Source: DAOTVX01 sp034436015
Lineage (GTDB): Bacteria > Chloroflexota > Anaerolineae > Anaerolineales > Villigracilaceae
Length of the DNA stretch: 25,762 nt
Direction: 5' to 3'
Assembly: GCA_034436015.1 (NCBI GenBank)
Contig: DAOTWG010000022.1
Coordinates: 1 to 25,762 of the forward strand
Both the position numbers and the translations under genes were made by a program. Below, piece after piece: positions 1 to 8,021 of this stretch; position 1 is the stretch's first letter, and each line of letters begins with the position of its first letter. The notes beneath the pieces are model-generated. The model was not told the DNA's origin. It saw nothing but the letters and a program-made list of their open reading frames with translations, and searched no databases.

Positions 1-1275
1 TGGGCAGTTCGTCAATAGCAAACAGCCGCTTCCACTCCTCCCACTGCGCCTCACAGGCGGCAATCTCCGGGTAGAAGGCTTCCGGGATATTTTGCCCACG
101 GTGATGCAGTAAAAGGCCTCGGTGACGAACTTCTTCTTCTCCCAGAGCATCTTTTGAAAGTCTTCGATCTGCGCCAGGAACTCGATGATGTGCCCGCCCA
201 CCTTCTTGATGAGGCGCAACAGTTGGAACCAGCCCTCGGCAAGATTTTCGCCGGCGGCTTCCAGCTCCTCCAGGTTGAGCACTTCGTTCTTCAGGTAAAA
301 GTCCAGCTCGCGGGAAAGGAAGCCGCGCAGGTCCTTGTGGATGAAAAAGTCGCTGGTGTTGCGGCGGGTGTATTGGCGCAGGTGGTGCTCCAGGTAGGTG
401 ACGGATTGGCCTGCCTCCGTCCTGCGCTTTTCGGCGGAAAGCGCCGCCAACGCGCGCGGGTGCTTGCCCAACTTCTTGGGAATCACGCTCACCGCTTGCG
501 CGATGATGGCCTCCTGCTGGTTCTTCTGGCCGTAGGCGGTCGTCTCCTGCGCCGTGAGCGGGCGGAACTCGCAGGGAATCGTCAGGCAGGCGGCCCGCTC
601 GTCCCAGGCCAACTCATTCAGGCGCGGCAGAAAGAAGCGCTTTTCGCCCTTGACGTTGTTTTGCTCTATATCGGCGAATTTCAATTTGAAATGCACGGTC
701 ACGCCGTTCGGCGCCTTCCAGGTGTAATCGGTGAAATACTCGCCGCTCTTGACATAGTACTGGTCGTGGTTGGCCCAGTAGAGCGTGACCTCTTCGGCGT
801 TGTACGGGATGGCGTAGCGTTCTTCTTTCGAGTAGCGCCGCTTGGAGATAAAGTCGCCGTCCTGATAGTAGCGGCTGAAAAAGGCGTACAGGTGATTGTA
901 GATGGCGGCTTCGAGCGCCTCCTGACTCCGGGCCGACTTGGCCCGCTCCTGCGCGGCCAGGTACTCTTTGCCTGCAGGGGTGGCGCGGTAGGCCTCGGCC
1001 AGGTTGCCGTCTGCGTCCAGCGCCTCTTCGCCCAGCGCTTCCAGCACCTTCTTGCGGGCCGCCTCCAGATCTTTGGCGGCCTGCGTTTGTTCCGCCAGCG
1101 CGCCCTGCCGGAGTTCCTCAGCAATCGCTTGGGGCAGGTCTTCAGCGATGAAGCGTTCGATGACCTGCCGCTTGTGGTTCAGGATGCGGTAGATGCCGAA
1201 GTCCAGGTCGGCAACATCGAATTCAAAGAGTTCGCGGAGGAGTTGTTGGAACTTTTTAATCGGTGTTATGGCCAT
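1..1275 (-). CDS. Site-specific DNA-methyltransferase, N-terminal part, with apparent frameshift (partial)
   Basis: The minus strand is open from an ATG at 1275 to the window edge, beginning MAITPIKKFQQLLRELFEF, followed by DVADLDFGIYRILNHKRQ. This resembles the N-terminus of large adenine-specific methyltransferases of the type III restriction-modification (Mod-like) kind. The catalytic motifs (FxGxG, D/N-PP-Y) would lie beyond the window, so the activity is inferred from family resemblance. GAGGA five bases before the ATG supports this start. The reading frame changes near 95-99: upstream codons give VTEAFYCITV, after which sense sequence (GQNIPEAFYPEIAACEAQWE) continues in the next frame, while the original frame becomes a basic low-quality sequence. 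One extra G in the GGG run would restore it. The full antisense frame is also open, which is a composition effect. The gene may be truncated, or the shift may be a sequencing error. It diverges from the aldolase gene. Confidence 0.78.
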   Translation of the reverse strand, partial: MAITPIKKFQQLLRELFEFDVADLDFGIYRILNHKRQVIERFIAEDLPQAIAEELRQGALAEQTQAAKDLEAARKKVLEALGEEALDADGNLAEAYRATPAGKEYLAAQERAKSARSQEALEAAIYNHLYAFFSRYYQDGDFISKRRYSKEERYAIPYNAEEVTLYWANHDQYYVKSGEYFTDYTWKAPNGVTVHFKLKFADIEQNNVKGEKRFFLPRLNELAWDERAACLTIPCEFRPLTAQETTAYGQKNQQEAIIAQAVSVIPKKLGKHPRALAALSAEKRRTEAGQSVTYLEHHLRQYTRRNTSDFFIHKDLRGFLSRELDFYLKNEVLNLEELEAAGENLAEGWFQLLRLIKKVGGHIIEFLAQIEDFQKMLWEKKKFVTEAFYCITVGKISRKPSTRRLPPVRRSGRSGSGCLLLTNCP

Positions 1276-1344
1276 GTATATCCTCGTTCTTACTGTGTCG
1301 CAACGAGGGCAGCCCAACTTGCTTTTGTCTGAAACGCTTTGCAG

Positions 1345-1350
1345 TATAAT
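1345..1350 (+). promoter_or_regulatory. -10 box of the aldolase promoter
   Basis: TATAAT preceded by CTTTGCAG, 51 bases before the aldolase ATG. A -35 element is not clear: TTTTGT at 1323-1328 with 16-bp spacing is the best match. The predicted start point falls at about 1357. The same CTTTGCAGTA-AATT segment precedes the isomerase gene at 20771. Confidence 0.6.
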
Positions 1351-1357
1351 TGTCGTG

Positions 1358-1373
1358 GTTTCCGTACGGAAAC
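1358..1373. promoter_or_regulatory. Perfect 16-bp palindrome, candidate operator or 5' hairpin
   Basis: GTTTCCGTACGGAAAC equals its own reverse complement. It starts about 8 bases after the -10 box, at the expected transcript start, and ends 14 bases before the Shine-Dalgarno. A dimeric repressor site is the simplest reading. A short 6-bp hairpin at the 5' end of the mRNA is the alternative. No second copy was seen in the window. Confidence 0.55.
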
Positions 1374-1401
1374 GAACTTTCGTGTTCAAGGAGATTGTAC
1401 C

Positions 1402-2358
1402 ATGATTGTCACCACCAAACAATTGTTCCAAGCGGCCTATGGAAAGTATGCCATTGGGGCCTATAATATCAACAACCTTGAGCAGACGATGGGGCTGTTC
1501 CGGGGGAACATGGAAAGTCAAGCGCCCTTCATTGTCCAGATTAGCAAGGGAGCGCGTTCCTATACTCACAAGAAGATGCTTGAGGCCCTCATTCGGGCAG
1601 CGGATGAGATCTTCCCCGACGCCATCTTTGCTGTTCATCTCGACCATGGCGACGAGCAAACCTGCTACGATTGTATTGAGAGTGGCTTCTACAGCAGCGT
1701 CATGATTGATGCCAGTCATGAGCTGTTCGAGAAGAACGTCGAAATTACTCGGCGGGTGGTAGAGGCAGCGCATGCCAGGGGGATTGTGGTCGAGGCGGAA
1801 TTGGGTCAATTGGGAGGCGTAGAGGAGCACGTGAAAGTGGAGGAGAGCAACGCTAAGTTGACCGATCCCGATCAGGCCAAGGAATTCGTCGAGTTGACGG
1901 GTTGCGATTCACTGGCCTGCGCCATTGGCACAAGCCATGGTGCTTTCAAATTCACGGGTGCTCAAAAGTTGCGCTTCGACGTTCTGGAGGAGATTCAGAA
2001 GCGCCTGCCCGGTTTTCCTCTCGTGATGCATGGTTCCAGTTCGGTTCCTCAGGAAGAGGTGGAGCGGATTAATGCCGCCGGCGGCAACCTGAAAGGCGCT
2101 CGCGGCGTGGACGAGAACGAATTCAAACGCGCGGCCCAACTAGGCGTGACCAAGGTCAATATTGACACGGATGGCCGCCTGGTATGGACGCGCGTCCACC
2201 GCGAGTTTTTCCGCGACTACCCTGAAAAATTCGATCTACGCGACCCGGGGAAAATTTTCATGGCAGAGTATGCCAAATTTATTGCTCACAAGAACGAGAA
2301 GCTGGGTTCGGCTGGCAAACTGGAAGAGGTGCGTCAGTTAATCCTTTCGAGCAAGTAG
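1402..2358 (+). CDS. fba: Class II fructose-bisphosphate aldolase
   Basis: This gene encodes a zinc-dependent aldolase of glycolysis/gluconeogenesis, interconverting fructose 1,6-bisphosphate with dihydroxyacetone phosphate and glyceraldehyde 3-phosphate in the cytoplasm. The 318-residue protein has the family's usual length. Visible motifs are HLDHGD at 79-84 (D81 the usual catalytic acid, H82 a metal ligand), VEAELG near 131, TSHGAFKF with H179, VMHGSSS with H210, and the phosphate-binding VNIDTDGR near 252. The start is fixed by AAGGAG at 1388-1393, eight bases before the ATG. An in-frame ATG at 1339 overlaps the promoter and is rejected. The gene stands alone, with its own -10, palindrome and terminator. 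No anomaly was seen in the protein. Confidence 0.96.
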   Translation: MIVTTKQLFQAAYGKYAIGAYNINNLEQTMGLFRGNMESQAPFIVQISKGARSYTHKKMLEALIRAADEIFPDAIFAVHLDHGDEQTCYDCIESGFYSSVMIDASHELFEKNVEITRRVVEAAHARGIVVEAELGQLGGVEEHVKVEESNAKLTDPDQAKEFVELTGCDSLACAIGTSHGAFKFTGAQKLRFDVLEEIQKRLPGFPLVMHGSSSVPQEEVERINAAGGNLKGARGVDENEFKRAAQLGVTKVNIDTDGRLVWTRVHREFFRDYPEKFDLRDPGKIFMAEYAKFIAHKNEKLGSAGKLEEVRQLILSSK

Positions 2359-2365
2359 TGCGCTT

Positions 2366-2402
2366 AGGGAGCAGGAGAAGAGCCTGCTCCCTGGTCTTTT
2401 CT
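2366..2402 (+). terminator. Intrinsic terminator after the aldolase gene
   Basis: AGGGAGCAGG (2366-2375) pairs perfectly with CCTGCTCCCT (2383-2392) around a 7-base loop, followed by a T-rich tail (GGTCTTTTCTCTT). It starts 8 bases after the stop codon and separates the aldolase from the helicase gene. Confidence 0.85.
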
Positions 2403-2484
2403 CTTGTCTGTTTTGCTCTTGTCCTGAAAGTTCCTTCCCCTTACCCTCAGTGTGGCGACGTTTGCTCATTCCGTTTGACATTGC

Positions 2485-4647
2485 ATGGATTTTCTTGATT
2501 CCTTAAATCCACAACAACGCCAGGCGGTGACCATTGGCGATGGAGCAGTGCTGGTGCTGGCCGGCCCGGGCTCTGGGAAGACGCGCGTCCTGATCCAGCG
2601 CATCGCGCACCTTATCGCTCAGCGCGGAGTGCATCCTTGGCAGATTCTGGCGGTCACCTTCACGAATAAAGCCGCGCGTGAAATGGAAGGGCGCGTGCGC
2701 GCCATGATAGGGGAACAGGCCACAGAAGGCATCTGGCTGGGCACCTTCCACGCTGTTTGTGCGCGCATCCTGCGTCGTGAAGCGGAGAACCTTCCGTTCG
2801 ATTCCGGTTTTGTCATTTACGATGAAGACGATCAAGGGCGTCTTGTCAAAGAGGCTATTCGGGATCTCAATCTGGATGAGAAAAGTTACCGTCCGTCCTC
2901 CGTCCACGCGGCGATTTCTCGCGCGAAGAACGAACTCCTCTTGCCGGAGGACTATCCCGTTCAAACTTACCGCGATGAGGTGGTAAAGCGTGTCTATGCC
3001 CGTTATCAGGAACTCTTGAAACAAAACAATGCGGTGGATTTTGACGATTTGCTACTCTGGGCGGTCTATCTCTTCACCGAGTTCCCGGCGGCGCGCGAGA
3101 AGTACGCCCGGCGCTTCTGCCATGTGCTCGTGGACGAGTTCCAGGATACCAATTTTGCTCAGTATATGTTGCTCAAACATCTGTCCTCGGCGCATGGAAA
3201 TGTCTTTTGCGTTGGAGACGAGGATCAGAGCATCTATCGCTGGCGGGGAGCAGATTATCGCAATATTCGGCGCCTGGAACAGGACTTTCCGGATGTGCAA
3301 ATTGTCCTGTTGGAGCAAAACTACCGTTCGCGGCAAACGATTCTAGACGCGGCGATGGCGGTCATTGACCGAAACCCCCGGCGTCAGCGCAAACACCTTT
3401 TCACCGAACGTGGGAAAGGCGAAAAAATCTTCTACTATGAGGCCTTTGATGATTATGGGGAAGCCGCGTTTGTGGTGGACACCATCGCTAGCCTGATTGT
3501 CGGCCATCGGGTTGAGCCAGGAGAGTGCGCGGTCATGTACCGTACGAACGCGCAGTCGCGTTTGCTAGAGGAGGCTTTCCTGCGCGCTCGCATCCCGTAC
3601 CGTCTTGTGGGAGCGCAACGCTTCTACGGACGGCGCGAGGTAAAGGATATGATTTCGTACCTTCGCCTGGTGCACAATCCCGCCGATGCACTCGCGTTGG
3701 ATCGCGTTGTCAACGTCCCGCCGCGCGGGCTTGGAGAGAAGACCCTGCTCTCCTTGCATCTGGCCGCGCGCGCGGCCGGCCTTTCCCCTGGCGCCGTTTT
3801 GATGGATCTGGCGCGTGGTGATGCTTCTCCTTTTTGGGCGCAGATCTCGGGCCGCTCGGCTTTGCTGCTGGCAGATTTCGGCGCGCTGTTGAGCAACTGG
3901 CGCGCCATCGCCGCCCGTGCAACGGTCACCGAACTGTTTGACCGTATTTTGCAAGATGTGGGATACCGCGAGTATATCCATGATGGAACCGAGGAGGGCG
4001 CCGAACGATGGGAAAACGTCCAGGAGTTGCGCCGTCTGACGCTCGAATTTGAGAACCGTTCCCTGGCTGAATTTCTGGAGAGCGTGACGTTGGTCTCGGA
4101 TCAGGACACGCTTGTGACCGGCAAGAACGCGCCGACGCTTTTGACCTTGCACGCCGCGAAGGGGTTGGAATTCGATGTGGTCTTTATCATCGGACTGGAT
4201 GATGGCTTGTTGCCGCACAGCCGCTCGTTTGACGACGTGGAGGCGATGGAGGAGGAGCGTCGTCTGTTCTATGTGGGGATTACTCGCGCCAAAGATCGCC
4301 TCTATCTGACGCGCGCGTTGCGACGCGGCTCGCGCGGCTATGCCGAGGAGACGATCCCCTCGCGTTTTCTGGAAGACATTCCGTCTGAGCTGCTGGCTGG
4401 CAAGGGGCGTGCCGGCCGACGGTTGGCGCGTGAGATGCGTGTAGCCGTGCGCGGCGAATCTACCGTTGCGTTGCAGACGCAGGCAGCGCGTTTCCACGTT
4501 GGCATGCGCGTTCGACACCCTCTGTGGGGGAATGGAATTGTCTTGGACTCGCGTTGGCAGGATGGGGATGAGATGGTGGACGTGGTCTTTGAGTCGGTTG
4601 GTTTCAAGCGTCTAGCCGCTTCGCTGGCGAATCTTCAGGTCGTTTGA
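2485..4647 (+). CDS. pcrA: ATP-dependent 3'-5' DNA helicase, PcrA/UvrD family
   Basis: This is a superfamily 1A helicase acting in DNA repair and in clearing replication and transcription conflicts. At 720 residues it matches PcrA. Motifs appear in order: Q motif LNPQQRQAV (7-15), Walker A AGPGSGKT (26-33), Ia VTFTNKAAREM (57-67), II VDEFQDT (216-222), III GDEDQSIYRWRGA (244-256), IV LEQNYRS (276-282), V HAAKGLEF (about 556) and VI YVGITRAKDRLY (about 596). The last 50 residues (HVGMRVRHPLWGNGIV from about 671) form the Tudor-like C-terminal domain that contacts RNA polymerase in PcrA. No clear Shine-Dalgarno precedes the ATG. The stop overlaps the end of the convergent DUF58 gene by 13 bases. 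Confidence 0.95.
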   Translation: MDFLDSLNPQQRQAVTIGDGAVLVLAGPGSGKTRVLIQRIAHLIAQRGVHPWQILAVTFTNKAAREMEGRVRAMIGEQATEGIWLGTFHAVCARILRREAENLPFDSGFVIYDEDDQGRLVKEAIRDLNLDEKSYRPSSVHAAISRAKNELLLPEDYPVQTYRDEVVKRVYARYQELLKQNNAVDFDDLLLWAVYLFTEFPAAREKYARRFCHVLVDEFQDTNFAQYMLLKHLSSAHGNVFCVGDEDQSIYRWRGADYRNIRRLEQDFPDVQIVLLEQNYRSRQTILDAAMAVIDRNPRRQRKHLFTERGKGEKIFYYEAFDDYGEAAFVVDTIASLIVGHRVEPGECAVMYRTNAQSRLLEEAFLRARIPYRLVGAQRFYGRREVKDMISYLRLVHNPADALALDRVVNVPPRGLGEKTLLSLHLAARAAGLSPGAVLMDLARGDASPFWAQISGRSALLLADFGALLSNWRAIAARATVTELFDRILQDVGYREYIHDGTEEGAERWENVQELRRLTLEFENRSLAEFLESVTLVSDQDTLVTGKNAPTLLTLHAAKGLEFDVVFIIGLDDGLLPHSRSFDDVEAMEEERRLFYVGITRAKDRLYLTRALRRGSRGYAEETIPSRFLEDIPSELLAGKGRAGRRLAREMRVAVRGESTVALQTQAARFHVGMRVRHPLWGNGIVLDSRWQDGDEMVDVVFESVGFKRLAASLANLQVV

Positions 4648-5915
4648 AGCGGCGTCTCCCAATACAGCGTTCGACTCAAATTATCGCCGCAGGCTAGCAA
4701 GCATACGCTTGCGCCGCGCTGTTGCAAGGCGTTGGCCAGCGCGCGACTGCCGCTTGGGCCGCCAAAACTTTCGGCCTCCAACAGAAGAATGAACGGATAC
4801 AGATGATGGCTCTGGATGTATTCTATGGCCGCGATCAGCCCGGTTTGCACTGTTGGCGTGATAAGGATGACTTGGCTGCCGCGCGGCAGCAACCGTCCCT
4901 GTTGCGCGATCAAACTTGCGAATGGCAATTCGCCGTTGGCTTGTAGGAGGGCCAGCGTTTCGAGAATCCGGTTCAGTTGGCGTTCGCCGCGTTCCGGCGG
5001 TAGGATCAGCGGCCTAGCTGTGGAGCAAGCCAGACCAAGTGGCCGATGTTGGCGAAGGATGCTGCGTGCCAGCGAGGCCGCCGCGCTGATGGCGTACTCG
5101 AATGTTTGCTCGGCGAGCGTCGCTGCTTCGCGCGCTGGTAGCCAGCGTTGTTCATCCCAGGCGAGAGGCTGAGGCGGCCGTCCGACTTGCACTGCGCGTT
5201 GTGCATCGAGGAAAATCCAGGTGGCCGCCTCGCTTTCCTGCTCGAACTCTTTGGCTATAAAACGATTGTGGTGGGCTGTAGCAGGCCAGTGTACGCGTTT
5301 CAACGGATCGCCGGGCGCGTATTCGCGCAAACCGGCGGCGTGCGGCGTTATATCGGACGTCTTGAGGTGGGCAGAACGCCCGCCCGGCAGAGGACCGGCC
5401 GGCAGGGTCCCGTATGGCAATTCGAAGAGCATGGGTAAGACCAGTAATGTGCTGTCGGCGAGGATAAGACGATGGCTCGGGAAAAGGCCGAAGAGGTCGC
5501 CACTGATTAACAAGGTTGGTCCAAGAGGGTAAATCCCCCGCTGCAGGAGCAGATGACGGACAGTATAGAAACGGCGGCTGCGGGGACTCAAGTTCGTCAA
5601 CAGGCGCGAGCCGCCTGCGAGAGGGAGAGGGGATTGATTGCGCACTTCCAACCACAGGCACGGCCAGTGACTGAGATTGGTAACCTCGAAACGTTCTTCT
5701 ACCACTTCCCCCACCGCGGCGCGCAGGAGGCGAGTGGTTCGCCGGAGATGAATCCCGCGTATGGCCTGTCGTGCCCAGAGTGCGCTTCCTAGCAGGAGAA
5801 GGGCTGCCGGATAGGCCAGGCGCAGGAAAACCTCCGCGCCGCTTATTGCCCAGCCGAAAACGCCCACCGCAAGCAGAGCAATCAGCGCGGCGCGTCCGGC
5901 GTGGGCGGATTTCAT
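4635..5915 (-). CDS. DUF58 domain protein, copy 1 (MoxR partner)
   Basis: This 426-residue protein belongs to the DUF58 family, membrane-anchored partners of MoxR ATPases with an inferred VWA-like fold. Two hydrophobic segments lie near the N-terminus (about 8-24 and 31-47). A beta-rich middle leads to the DUF58 signature LREYAPGDPLKRVHW (197-210), then FIAKEFEQE (219-227). The usual form of this motif is Y-x-x-GD-x-x-R-x-I-D-W-K. Here the D and K are H209 and P211, so this copy is diverged from the one at 13967. The ATG overlaps the stop of the upstream MoxR gene (ATGA), implying translational coupling. The molecular function of the family is not settled. A role in assembling or remodelling envelope proteins is inferred. 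Confidence 0.88.
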   Translation of the reverse strand: MKSAHAGRAALIALLAVGVFGWAISGAEVFLRLAYPAALLLLGSALWARQAIRGIHLRRTTRLLRAAVGEVVEERFEVTNLSHWPCLWLEVRNQSPLPLAGGSRLLTNLSPRSRRFYTVRHLLLQRGIYPLGPTLLISGDLFGLFPSHRLILADSTLLVLPMLFELPYGTLPAGPLPGGRSAHLKTSDITPHAAGLREYAPGDPLKRVHWPATAHHNRFIAKEFEQESEAATWIFLDAQRAVQVGRPPQPLAWDEQRWLPAREAATLAEQTFEYAISAAASLARSILRQHRPLGLACSTARPLILPPERGERQLNRILETLALLQANGELPFASLIAQQGRLLPRGSQVILITPTVQTGLIAAIEYIQSHHLYPFILLLEAESFGGPSGSRALANALQQRGASVCLLACGDNLSRTLYWETPLQTT

Positions 5916-6874
5916 TTGCGGCGCAACTCCTCATACTCGCCGCCGGGCACGGGCAAGGTTTCCAAAATCTCGTTCAGGATGCGGTCTGCGCTCAGGTCGC
6001 GTAGCCGCGCGGCCGGGGCGACGATGATGCGATGCGCCAGCACGGACGCGGCCAAGGCTTTGATGTCGTCGGGCAACACATAGTCGCGGCCGTGCAACGC
6101 TGCGCGCGCCTGCGCCGCGCGCGAAAGCCCAAGCGATCCACGCGGGCTAGCCCCTAGGTACACATCATTGTTTTCGCGCGTGCGGTTCATCAGTTCCACA
6201 ATGTATTTTTTGAGCGAGGGCGCCACAAACACTCGTTTGATGCCCTCCATTGCTTCTAGCAATTCTCCTACCTGCGCCACGGCCTCGAGTTCCTCGATAG
6301 GATGGTGTAATTGCTGTCGTTCGAGTATCTCCACCTCGTCTGTCTGAGCCGGATAGCCTAGGCGAATCCGCATCAGGAAGCGATCCAATTGTGCTTCGGG
6401 AAGGGGAAACGTGCCTTCGTATTCGATTGGATTTTGCGTAGCAAGCACCATGAATGGCTTGGGTAAGGGGCGCGTGATGCCGTCTACTGTGACCTGACGC
6501 TCCTCCATGGCTTCGAGCAGGGCGGCCTGCGTCTTCGGCGTAGCGCGGTTGATCTCATCTACCAAAACGATTTGCGCGAAGATCGGTCCGGGACGGAATT
6601 CGAAAGTCTTTTTGGCTTGATTGTAGATGGATACGCCGGTCACGTCGCTTGGAAGCATATCCGGCGTGAACTGGATTCGCTGAAACGAGCATCCAAGCGA
6701 CTTCGCCAGGCTGCGCGCCAGCATGGTTTTCCCAACGCCGGGCACGTCCTCGATCAACAGATGGCCCTGACACAGTAAACCGATGATTGTCAACTTGACT
6801 GTCTGCGATTTACCGACGATGACTTTCTCCAGATTTTCCGCTAAGCGTTTGCCAAAGGATTGAATGTCTATCAT
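5912..6874 (-). CDS. MoxR-family AAA+ ATPase, copy 1
   Basis: This 320-residue AAA+ chaperone-like ATPase carries EDVPGVGKT (Walker A, 42-50), LVDEINRA (Walker B, 104-111), ATQNP (sensor 1, 145-149), LDRF (163-166) and the C-terminal lid SPRGSL. MoxR proteins are thought to remodel or activate partner proteins, usually encoded next door. Here the partner is the overlapping DUF58 gene. GGAGA six bases before the ATG supports the start. It is the fifth gene of a minus-strand series that descends from RNase D, 61 bases after the PLP enzyme. Its closest relative in the window is the plus-strand MoxR at 13016, with the same motif positions. Confidence 0.95.
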   Translation of the reverse strand: MIDIQSFGKRLAENLEKVIVGKSQTVKLTIIGLLCQGHLLIEDVPGVGKTMLARSLAKSLGCSFQRIQFTPDMLPSDVTGVSIYNQAKKTFEFRPGPIFAQIVLVDEINRATPKTQAALLEAMEERQVTVDGITRPLPKPFMVLATQNPIEYEGTFPLPEAQLDRFLMRIRLGYPAQTDEVEILERQQLHHPIEELEAVAQVGELLEAMEGIKRVFVAPSLKKYIVELMNRTRENNDVYLGASPRGSLGLSRAAQARAALHGRDYVLPDDIKALAASVLAHRIIVAPAARLRDLSADRILNEILETLPVPGGEYEELRRK

Positions 6875-6935
6875 GAGAGTTCTCCAAAAGGGAAGAATGG
6901 GGGAGTGAAAAGGCTTGCCCCGCCTAGACTAAGGG

Positions 6936-7985
6936 CTACTGCACTGCGCCGCGCGCGGCAATTGGCCAGATGACCTCGACCTTATTGCCTCGAATACCTA
7001 CGACTTCGTTAAATAAATTGGATACAGCGCAACAGTGGTTTGGAATCACGTGGACGCGTTCGCCGATTTCGGGTTTGCGGTCGCACGAGGAAAAGTCCAC
7101 GTGGCCATGTTCCTCGGAAAGCGCGTAGATTTTCGCTTGTGGGTACTCGCAGATATAGCCATAGCCCTCCAGGCCGAACAAGTCGGAGGAAAGGCACTTG
7201 CTGCCGGCGTCTAGAATCCCGCGCGTGGGGGTGGGGCGGCTGACGACGGTAGTCAACACATACAAGGCGCAGGTATCGAGCGTTACTGCCCCGGAGCGTA
7301 AGGTAAGACGGTCGCCGTAAACGTACATCCCGGCGCGATGCTCGGTCAGCTCGGTGTGCGTATGCGCTTGCCACATACAGGCGGTGCCGCCGCCGCTCAC
7401 ACGTTCGATGGGGATGCCGTCTTGCTGCAGTAAGGTGCGCACGGCGCGCACGTAATCATCCAACGAATCGGGTGTCGGGTATGTCATCAGTCCGCCAAAG
7501 TGGAGCGCTGGCGCATGAGCGATGGAACGCGCCAGCGCGGCAGCCTCGGATGGGGATTGCACGCCGCAGCGTTGGCCACCGGTATCGCATTCCACCAGCA
7601 CAGTTAGCGTCAAGCCGGCCTTTCGCGCGGCCTGCGAGAGTCCATGCACAACGACCTCCGAATCGGCGGTCACGCTCAGGGTTACACGTCGCGCCAGTTG
7701 CATAAGGCGTTCCAGTTTTTGCTCGCCGAGGATGTTGTAGGGCAGGAGGATGTCGTTCAGACCGGCATTGGCCATGATTTCTGCCTCGCTGATTTTCTGG
7801 CATGTGATTCCCACGGCGCCGCGCTGCCGTTGCATTTGTGCAATGGCCGGAATTTTATGGGTTTTGATGTGTGGGCGGTTGGCAATGCCGTGTGTATCCA
7901 GATAGTTTTGCAAGCGAGCAATGTTGGCTTCCAGCCGTTCCAGGTTGACCAGCGCGGTGGGCGTGTCTAGGTCGTTTATGTCCAT
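6936..7985 (-). CDS. PLP enzyme of the D-threonine aldolase / D-serine dehydratase-like (DSD1) family
   Basis: This 349-residue fold-type III (alanine racemase-like) enzyme has an N-terminal TIM-barrel and a C-terminal beta domain. RPHIKTHK (37-44) holds the presumed PLP lysine, K41. VSGGGTA (about 198) is a phosphate-binding loop. IPNHCC (314-319) supplies H317 and C319. In this family the His-x-Cys pair binds zinc in D-serine dehydratases, while bacterial D-threonine aldolases often have His-x-Asp. The residues therefore lean towards dehydratase-type metal binding, but the substrate (D-Ser, D-Thr or another 3-hydroxy-D-amino acid) cannot be told from sequence. AAGGA seven bases before the ATG supports the start. 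It lies 36 bases after the beta-CASP gene, probably in the same operon. Confidence 0.88.
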   Translation of the reverse strand: MDINDLDTPTALVNLERLEANIARLQNYLDTHGIANRPHIKTHKIPAIAQMQRQRGAVGITCQKISEAEIMANAGLNDILLPYNILGEQKLERLMQLARRVTLSVTADSEVVVHGLSQAARKAGLTLTVLVECDTGGQRCGVQSPSEAAALARSIAHAPALHFGGLMTYPTPDSLDDYVRAVRTLLQQDGIPIERVSGGGTACMWQAHTHTELTEHRAGMYVYGDRLTLRSGAVTLDTCALYVLTTVVSRPTPTRGILDAGSKCLSSDLFGLEGYGYICEYPQAKIYALSEEHGHVDFSSCDRKPEIGERVHVIPNHCCAVSNLFNEVVGIRGNKVEVIWPIAARGAVQ

Positions 7986-8021
7986 AGGTGGTTCCTTGGC
8001 GCTTGCCGCGCAGCGTCTGGG

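Noticed and set aside
154..1332. Plus-strand open frame of 392 codons opposite the methyltransferase
   Set aside because: It is codon-aligned antisense to a family-like minus-strand gene; its Leu/Val-rich product matches nothing recognisable and overlaps the aldolase promoter.
1339..1401. Upstream in-frame start for the aldolase
   Set aside because: The ATG is within the -10 region and the added residues are not family-like; AAGGAG precedes ATG 1402 at ideal spacing.
3565..4518. Minus-strand open frame of 317 codons inside the helicase gene
   Set aside because: Antisense shadow of a clear PcrA coding region.
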